Positions 52,526 to 52,573 of a stretch of DNA of 52,573 bases are shown here, piece after piece. The stretch's first letter is position 1. The number at the start of each line of letters is the position of its first letter. The stretch is taken from NCBI GenBank assembly GCA_014377045.1, contig JACMQI010000031.1:1-52573 (forward strand), in the 5' to 3' direction. The notes below the pieces were generated by a model, which had not been told where the DNA came from, searched no databases, and worked only from the letters and a program-made list of their open reading frames with translations. A program made the translations under genes and the position numbers. Source of the stretch: a candidate division SR1 bacterium. Its GTDB lineage: Bacteria; Patescibacteriota; JACMRA01.

Positions 52526-52573
52526 CAAAGATAAAACTGCTTTATTGATTTTTTCTACATAAATAATATGAAA

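Noticed and set aside
1-52573. Genetic code 25 (UGA as glycine), as in Gracilibacteria and Absconditabacteria
   Set aside because: Large genes of up to 1313 codons contain no in-frame TGA, which would be frequent under that code.
52568-52573. ATG at the right edge as the start of a new plus-strand gene
   Set aside because: Only two codons are visible; an AT-rich -10-like AATAAT precedes it but there is too little sequence to judge.

Overview
The window is a strongly AT-rich, gene-dense bacterial chromosome segment with short intergenic gaps. Several traits suggest a reduced genome of the candidate phyla radiation (Patescibacteria): fused or trimmed housekeeping genes (a sigma-70 factor fused to TsaE, the GTPase Der with a HAD domain between its two G domains, an alanyl-tRNA synthetase reduced to its catalytic part), many short single-pass membrane proteins without known families, giant proteins of unknown function, and near absence of Shine-Dalgarno sites. 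I cannot place it to class. UGA is almost unused: of about 46 apparently intact genes two end in TGA, each backed by a TAA within two codons, while about 12 end in TAG. Long genes contain no in-frame TGA, so the code is not the UGA=Gly code of Gracilibacteria and Absconditabacteria.

Layout. 0-2.7 kb: six small membrane-anchored proteins of three related types in the order A-B-C-A'-C'-B', sharing a C-terminal module. 2.8-7 kb: a HAD phosphatase, a DEDDh exonuclease, tRNA-Asn, a short divergent glucose-6-phosphate dehydrogenase, tRNA-Thr and a uracil-DNA glycosylase-like protein. 7.5-11 kb: a two-gene ABC exporter. 11.2-12.8 kb: a broken OLD-like ATPase-TOPRIM gene. 13-16.3 kb: a PspA-like / DUF350 / YgiB-like / YgiC-YjfC ATP-grasp operon followed by a 57-residue HTH protein. 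16.4-18.2 kb: a SpoU methyltransferase, an AI-2E/PerM-type transporter and a small membrane protein.

18.5-27.7 kb is an envelope island: a candidate leader RNA, a peptidoglycan-binding cell-wall protein, a YtxH protein, a 1178-residue RCC1-type surface protein with seven four-cysteine modules and a TPRTG sorting-like tail, two paralogous membrane proteins flanking it, a membrane-anchored FKBP and an Ig-like surface protein. Repeated cysteine pairs and two extracytoplasmic prolyl isomerases (FKBP here, cyclophilin at 37.4 kb) point to disulfide-stabilised proteins folded outside the membrane.

28-39.3 kb: Der-HAD, a 1313-residue protein of unknown function with a GNAT-like C-terminus, DedA, sigma-TsaE, a cyclophilin and the truncated AlaRS. 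39.3-52.5 kb: small unknown proteins, a fasciclin-domain protein, an ABC-F ATPase, an EEP-family hydrolase, HU, a tandem GGDEF protein, an HNH-nuclease pseudogene, a kinase-like protein, an alpha/beta hydrolase and an HExxH putative metallopeptidase. Several genes have a -10 box 7-8 nt upstream of the ATG, so leaderless transcripts are probably common. I saw no CRISPR array, transposase, rRNA or prophage.
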